Shown here piece by piece: positions 14,268 through 17,289 of a stretch of 17,289 nucleotides of DNA. Made by a program: the position numbers and the translations under genes. The notes below the pieces were generated by a model, which saw only the letters and a program-made list of their open reading frames with translations, was not told the DNA's origin and searched no databases. Position 1 is the stretch's first letter. Every line of letters begins with the position of its first letter. The stretch spans positions 1-17,289 of the forward strand of contig JAFQPT010000218.1 of the NCBI GenBank assembly GCA_017411665.1, written 5' to 3'. The DNA is from Oscillospiraceae bacterium. Lineage in GTDB: Bacteria > Bacillota_A > Clostridia > Oscillospirales > Oscillospiraceae.

Positions 14268-14543
14268 TTATGACGCACAGCGCATCCGCATGGCGGCCGC
14301 ATCCTCAATCTGCTGGCAACAGAGCAGAGAGTCCGCGTCGCAGCGGCTGATGTAGATGTCGAACTGCTCCAATGCAAACAGCGCCAGGTCATGACGGTTC
14401 ATGGGAAAGTGTCTGGAGATGGCCACGGTTTGAACCCAATCATTATACGCCTCAACAGGTTCCATACCCGGATGCTCCAAAACATAATCCACGATGCTGT
14501 TTGCGATAATTGAACAGATGCCCAGCGGCTTCGATAATTTCAT
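14268..14543 (-). CDS. Unknown 91-residue helical protein
   Basis: ATG 14543 has AAAGGAGG with 7 bases between. The protein is predicted mostly helical, with IIANSIVDYVLEHPGM near the start, MNRHDLALFALEQFDIYISRCDADSLLCCQQIEDAAA in pieces toward the end, and no membrane segment or signal. No family is recognised. It has its own promoter immediately downstream of the PP2C stop and a strong terminator shared with sdpI, so it is a separate transcription unit, perhaps with read-through from the PP2C operon. Confidence 0.65.
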   Translation of the reverse strand: MKLSKPLGICSIIANSIVDYVLEHPGMEPVEAYNDWVQTVAISRHFPMNRHDLALFALEQFDIYISRCDADSLLCCQQIEDAAAMRMRCAS

Positions 14544-14568
14544 GACCTATCCTCCTTTCGTTTTCCCT

Positions 14569-14597
14569 ATCATATAACACAATATATCAAATGTCAA
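14569..14597 (-). promoter_or_regulatory. Strong sigma-A promoter of the 91-residue gene
   Basis: On the minus strand TTGACA (14597-14592) and TATGAT (14574-14569) are 17 bases apart. The -35 begins 3 bases after the stop codon of the PP2C gene. Confidence 0.75.
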
Positions 14598-14599
14598 TA

Positions 14600-15391
14600 T
14601 CAATCCTTATGGACGAATACAAGTGCTGCTGTGGCGTTATCCTCCATTTTAAGCATTCTGGCCCCGTCTGTCAGACCTTTTGTTGCTGCAGACCAGTTCC
14701 CTGCCTGCAGGACGATATCACCCATTGCCTCGGGTCTGATAGCGTAGTGGACGCCATCTGTGGTGAGCAGCAGAATATCTCCCTTACGAAGCTGGCCGGA
14801 GTAGGTCTGTATTTCCGGCGTCGCGGCAATACCAATCCCGCTGGTGAAAACATATCTTGCAGGGTGGCTGTAGTATTCCTCTCCCTTTATCACATCTTCC
14901 TGCATCAACTGTGCTGCCTTTGTATGGTCCTGCGTCAGTTGGATAATGCGGGAACTGCCGTCGCTCTGTAACCGCAGCAGGTGGATTCTACTGTTCCCAC
15001 AATGGGCAAAACAGAACTTGCTGTTCTCATAGACGAGGCAGCAACTGAGGCAAACGCCAAAGCCAGAGTACAGCTCCTCATTGGCCACTTTAAATGCGCC
15101 TACGACCCTGTTGGCTACATTGACCGCTTCCAAAAGCATCTCCGCGGGATGTGCCAGAAACATTTCGGGGTCACAAGCATACAGACGCCGGACAGCTTCT
15201 GTGATTTCCGAAGCGGCCACAACTGCCGGCTGCAACCCAAGACCATTCTGCTTGCTGCCTGCGCCATCGGCTACCAGCGCAAACAAGGTGGTATCCGACA
15301 GCACGACAAAATCAAAGAAGTCCTCATTCACTTCTCTGCCATACCCACAGTCAGATGTGCCGCCATATGTGTAGACGGTCTTATCCTGCAT
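14600..15391 (-). CDS. PP2C-type protein serine/threonine phosphatase
   Basis: The protein has 263 residues. ATG 15391 is chosen because AAGGAGGGG lies just upstream; it overlaps the preceding gene by 11 bases. PP2C motifs occur in order: GREVNED (18-24), VADGAG (40-45, metal-binding D42), CGNSRIHLL (131-139, in place of GDSR), LTQDHT (152-157), LLTTDG (208-213, D212) and MEDNATA (249-255, D251). These are the aspartates that bind two or more Mn/Mg ions. The second motif reads DGAGS rather than DGxGG. No kinase gene is in the window, so its phosphoprotein substrate is unknown. The overlap with an unknown gene suggests joint expression. Confidence 0.85.
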   Translation of the reverse strand: MQDKTVYTYGGTSDCGYGREVNEDFFDFVVLSDTTLFALVADGAGSKQNGLGLQPAVVAASEITEAVRRLYACDPEMFLAHPAEMLLEAVNVANRVVGAFKVANEELYSGFGVCLSCCLVYENSKFCFAHCGNSRIHLLRLQSDGSSRIIQLTQDHTKAAQLMQEDVIKGEEYYSHPARYVFTSGIGIAATPEIQTYSGQLRKGDILLLTTDGVHYAIRPEAMGDIVLQAGNWSAATKGLTDGARMLKMEDNATAALVFVHKD

Positions 15392-16127
15392 ATTTCTCCC
15401 CTCCTTCCTCATGCCTTTGGTCGCCTACCTTGATGAATCCCTTATCCACTCTCTTTTTGACGCCGGCACTGTATTTCGCGTAAAGCACATCGTCCTTCTG
15501 TTCTTTCCGCAGTGCGTCATGCAGGTAATCAAGCGGCGAGGCATAAAGCTCCCGGAGCGGGACAGAGAGCTTGTACTGGTTGATGGCTCTGCGACCAGCA
15601 TCATTGGCAAAGAACGCGTACATCTGCTCGGCGGACTCAAAGCTAAGGTATTCCCGCACCATAATGAGAAATAAGAGCCTTGCCCGGACATAACCATCGT
15701 TTCCATCAAAGTAGTTTTTGGGGAATTTGCTGGCCCGTCCACTGATAACATCCGTATATACTTTGACAACCAGTTCTGCTTTACTGACATTGACTGTTCT
15801 TGGATAGATGTGCCATGCTACAAAATAAAGGTCCACTTCCCGATTGATTTCCGGTGGAGAGGGAATCCGGTTGATAAGAGATTCCAGTTTCATTGCTTTG
15901 ACGATTTCCGGCGTTAGGCAATCACGAACCTGCTCCGGTGTCCAGCGCAAATAGTAGCTGAATATGTAGTGCAGCATCTCCGAGCTGGTCTTCGACCCTT
16001 GCGCCTTATTCATGCACGATGCCGAGTAGGTCTTTCGCTTTCCCATTAGAACTTCATCATATTCACGCAGATAATATCTTGCGTCTACTGTCCGCGTGGT
16101 CGGGGTACCATATTCGATAATTGCCAT
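15381..16127 (-). CDS. Unknown 248-residue protein upstream of PP2C
   Basis: ATG 16127 is chosen because AAGGAGG lies 6 bases upstream; an upstream ATG at 16142 lacks a site. The protein is soluble and helix-rich, with basic and aromatic clusters: RYYLREYDEVLMGKRKTY near 17-34, MLHYIFSYYLRWTPEQVRD near 51-69, and YLHDALRKEQKDDVLYAKY near 204-222. Its highly basic C-terminus (KKRVDKGFIK) suggests nucleic-acid or acidic-partner contact. No known family is recognised. It is the middle gene of a three-gene minus-strand operon and overlaps the phosphatase start, so it could be a PP2C substrate or partner. Confidence 0.7.
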   Translation of the reverse strand: MAIIEYGTPTTRTVDARYYLREYDEVLMGKRKTYSASCMNKAQGSKTSSEMLHYIFSYYLRWTPEQVRDCLTPEIVKAMKLESLINRIPSPPEINREVDLYFVAWHIYPRTVNVSKAELVVKVYTDVISGRASKFPKNYFDGNDGYVRARLLFLIMVREYLSFESAEQMYAFFANDAGRRAINQYKLSVPLRELYASPLDYLHDALRKEQKDDVLYAKYSAGVKKRVDKGFIKVGDQRHEEGGEKYAG

Positions 16128-16149
16128 CCTATCCTCCTTCATTGTTCCG

Positions 16150-16392
16150 CTACTGCTCCTCCGAACCGTTGAGCATATCCATGACGATTTTCAGATTATC
16201 TACGCCCAGTTCATACAGCAGCTCCGTCGATTTCTTATACATCATCAGCAGTGTCGTGAAATAGAGGCTGGAACTGTTCACCCTGTCAGCGCCGGCTTTT
16301 GTTGTCTCCAAAAAAGCATTCACCGCATTTCTGGCAAGAACGACATCTGTCTGCCTGATTGGTATCTCCACAGCTCCCAACATCAGCTTCAT
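16150..16392 (-). CDS. Unknown 80-residue helical protein
   Basis: ATG 16392 has GGGAGG about 9 bases upstream. The protein has a short strand (MKLMLGAVEIPI) followed by long helices with IRQTDVVLARNAVNAFLE and LLMMYKKSTELLYELGVD, then an acidic end. No family is recognised. It is the first gene of the operon with the 248-residue protein and PP2C; the gap to the next start is 22 bases and holds an AAGGAGG. No clear promoter was found upstream. Confidence 0.65.
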   Translation of the reverse strand: MKLMLGAVEIPIRQTDVVLARNAVNAFLETTKAGADRVNSSSLYFTTLLMMYKKSTELLYELGVDNLKIVMDMLNGSEEQ

Positions 16393-16439
16393 AGGCAGGT
16401 CCTCCCTTCAAAAGTGGGGTAAAATCAGTATGTATGATT

Positions 16440-16574
16440 TCAAGCAAAATCGTTCGGATATTCCCATCTTTTTTCTCCAGTTCCGCAATAATCACGCCTT
16501 TCTACCTGTTTGTAGTCCCATACATACACCTTGTATTTGCCAGACCACTTCCTGTATGTATTTTCAGATAACAT
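16440..16574 (-). pseudogene. Possible gene remnant or 44-residue protein
   Basis: On the minus strand, ATG 16574 to TGA 16440 reads 44 residues with a protein-like, aromatic and charged content (ENTYRKWSGKYKVYVWDYKQ, then GEKRWEYPNDFA). The frame stays open upstream to a stop near 16625 without a proper start, and no ribosome binding site is seen. A short upstream frame (16609-16574) ends in a TAATG overlap with this ATG. It could be the tail of a decayed gene. Function unknown. Confidence 0.3.
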
Positions 16575-16679
16575 TACTGCTTCGTCGACATAGGGTTTTG
16601 ATGGGCCATTTGCCCGCGATTAAATCTGCGCCCCTTCTTAGAGAATAAAAAGGTCAATTTGGAAATTGAGACTGCCAAC

Positions 16680-16905
16680 TTATCTGTTTCGGATGTGTTC
16701 CGCTGCTATTTCTGCCGCGCATATCAAAATCACCGCCCATACATCCGTGTATGTGCCCCGAAAATGTCCTGAATTACGCTTCAACGTCCGCTCATCAATT
16801 CGTGCTCCTTTGAAGTCTCTAACCTCTTGATTCCGACTTGGTATCGTGCAGTCCCAAAGCGGCCCTCACCCATTGGCTCTCTGCGACGGGTGCCACGGCG
16901 CCCAT
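16680..16905 (-). pseudogene. Possible frameshifted small gene
   Basis: On the minus strand, ATG 16905 opens MGAVAPVAESQWVRAALG and continues 28 codons to TAG at 16819. An overlapping frame without its own start (stop-free 16865-16680) then continues with IPSRNQEVRDFKGARIDER and a hydrophobic DVWAVILICAAEIAAEH segment, ending TAA 16680. A single frameshift near 16825-16865 would join them into one product of about 70-75 residues. The plus strand is also partly open here, so the coding strand is not certain. No family is assigned. Confidence 0.3.
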
Positions 16906-17087
16906 GTTCCTGTTTGTTATTCCGGTATCCGTTTTATCCTCCTCTCCCTTCCCCGCCCTGAAAGCAATGGCTGCGCATTCTTTATCCGTGTCACTATGGA
17001 ACTGATGAACCGGGAATATGTGATTGGGAGTCGGACGCCATGCGGCTTGAGCATACTTTTACATAGACTCCTTCCTCCCTTTCATCA
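16906..17087. other. Gap before the XRE-type regulator
   Basis: Nothing convincing is seen here: no good ribosome binding site with an ORF, no hairpin with a T-run and no repeated sequence. With the two broken-looking ORFs to its left, it forms a roughly 650-base stretch without an intact recognisable gene. Confidence 0.4.
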
Positions 17088-17116
17088 TTGAAAAGGGGCG
17101 TCTGATATGGTAGACT
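17088..17116 (+). promoter_or_regulatory. Candidate promoter of the XRE-type regulator
   Basis: TTGAAA (17088-17093) and TAGACT (17111-17116) are separated by 17 bases. Predicted start near 17123 is about 30 bases before ATG 17153. Confidence 0.5.
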
Positions 17117-17152
17117 TTTGATGCAAATGATTTCGGAGAACAGGTGACCGCT

Positions 17153-17289
17153 ATGGACAATGCACGTACCGGAAAGCTGATTGCAGAGCTGCGAAAAGAA
17201 AAGGGCTTTACGCAGCAGCAGTTGGCTGACCAGCTCAATTTATCCAATAAGACGATTTCAAAATGGGAGTCTGGCGCAGGAAGCCCGGA
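17153..17289 (+). CDS. XRE/Cro-CI type helix-turn-helix regulator (partial, 5' end)
   Basis: ATG 17153 has AGGTGA (17142-17147) 5 bases upstream; the frame runs off the window after 45 codons. The visible part is a classic HTH_3 domain: LIAELRKEKGFTQQQLADQL (9-28) followed by the recognition helix LSNKTISKWESG (30-41). This type binds DNA as a dimer and often controls phage, conjugative-element or stress genes. The C-terminal part, which would show any sensing or membrane domain, lies outside the window. Confidence 0.85.
   Translation, partial: MDNARTGKLIAELRKEKGFTQQQLADQLNLSNKTISKWESGAGSP

Noticed and set aside
16286..16495. A 69-codon minus-strand frame starting at GTG 16495 (IIAELEKKDGNIRTILLEII).
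   Set aside because: It overlaps the better supported 80-residue gene by over 100 bases in another frame, its site is weak, and the second half is Cys-rich shadow sequence. The first half could still be a remnant.

Overview
The window looks like a chromosomal or integrated accessory segment of a gut-type low-to-mid GC Firmicute, most likely an Oscillospiraceae/Lachnospiraceae-like clostridium. This is inferred from strong AGGAGG ribosome binding sites, sigma-A promoters of the TTGACA-17-TATAAT type, ATGA-coupled genes, an ECF sigma/anti-sigma pair of a kind common in Clostridia, an SdpR/SdpI pair and a Gram-positive lipoprotein. No tRNA, rRNA, CRISPR array, integrase or transposase was recognised.

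Region 1 (1-2660): the last 51 codons of a protein with a UvrD/PcrA-like C-terminal fold; an HD-domain protein carrying an ADP-ribosyltransferase-like segment behind a hairpin and coupled leader ORFs; and a membrane-anchored metallophosphoesterase with its own promoter. Region 2 (2616-7260): a minus-strand ECF sigma factor and its membrane partner, a probable anti-sigma factor, diverge from a four-gene plus-strand envelope operon. That operon encodes a lipoprotein, an exported or membrane protein, a 477-residue secreted protein with Leu-Pro pentad repeats, and a small membrane protein. The sigma/anti-sigma pair plausibly senses and controls this envelope operon, but no shared promoter motif could be proved.

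Region 3 (7228-8600): an 86-residue unknown protein on the minus strand, then a strong promoter, a 37-codon microprotein, two tandem intrinsic terminators, three more GC-rich hairpins and about 450 bases without a convincing gene. Region 4 (8538-13215): a four-gene operon with a MoxR/dynein-type AAA+ ATPase, a VWA protein with an N-terminal HEXXH motif, and two unknown proteins. It is arranged like CobS/CobT-type chaperone pairs. Region 5 (13222-14250): autoregulated sdpR-sdpI with a double palindromic operator over and just downstream of the promoter.

Region 6 (14268-16392, minus strand): a small unknown gene with its own promoter, and an operon of two unknown genes and a PP2C-type phosphatase. 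Region 7 (16440-17289): decayed-looking small ORFs, then the start of an XRE-type HTH regulator cut by the window end. The best candidates for an undescribed system are the AAA+/VWA-HEXXH operon with its two unknown companions, the ART-like/HD fusion, and the microprotein-plus-hairpin locus.
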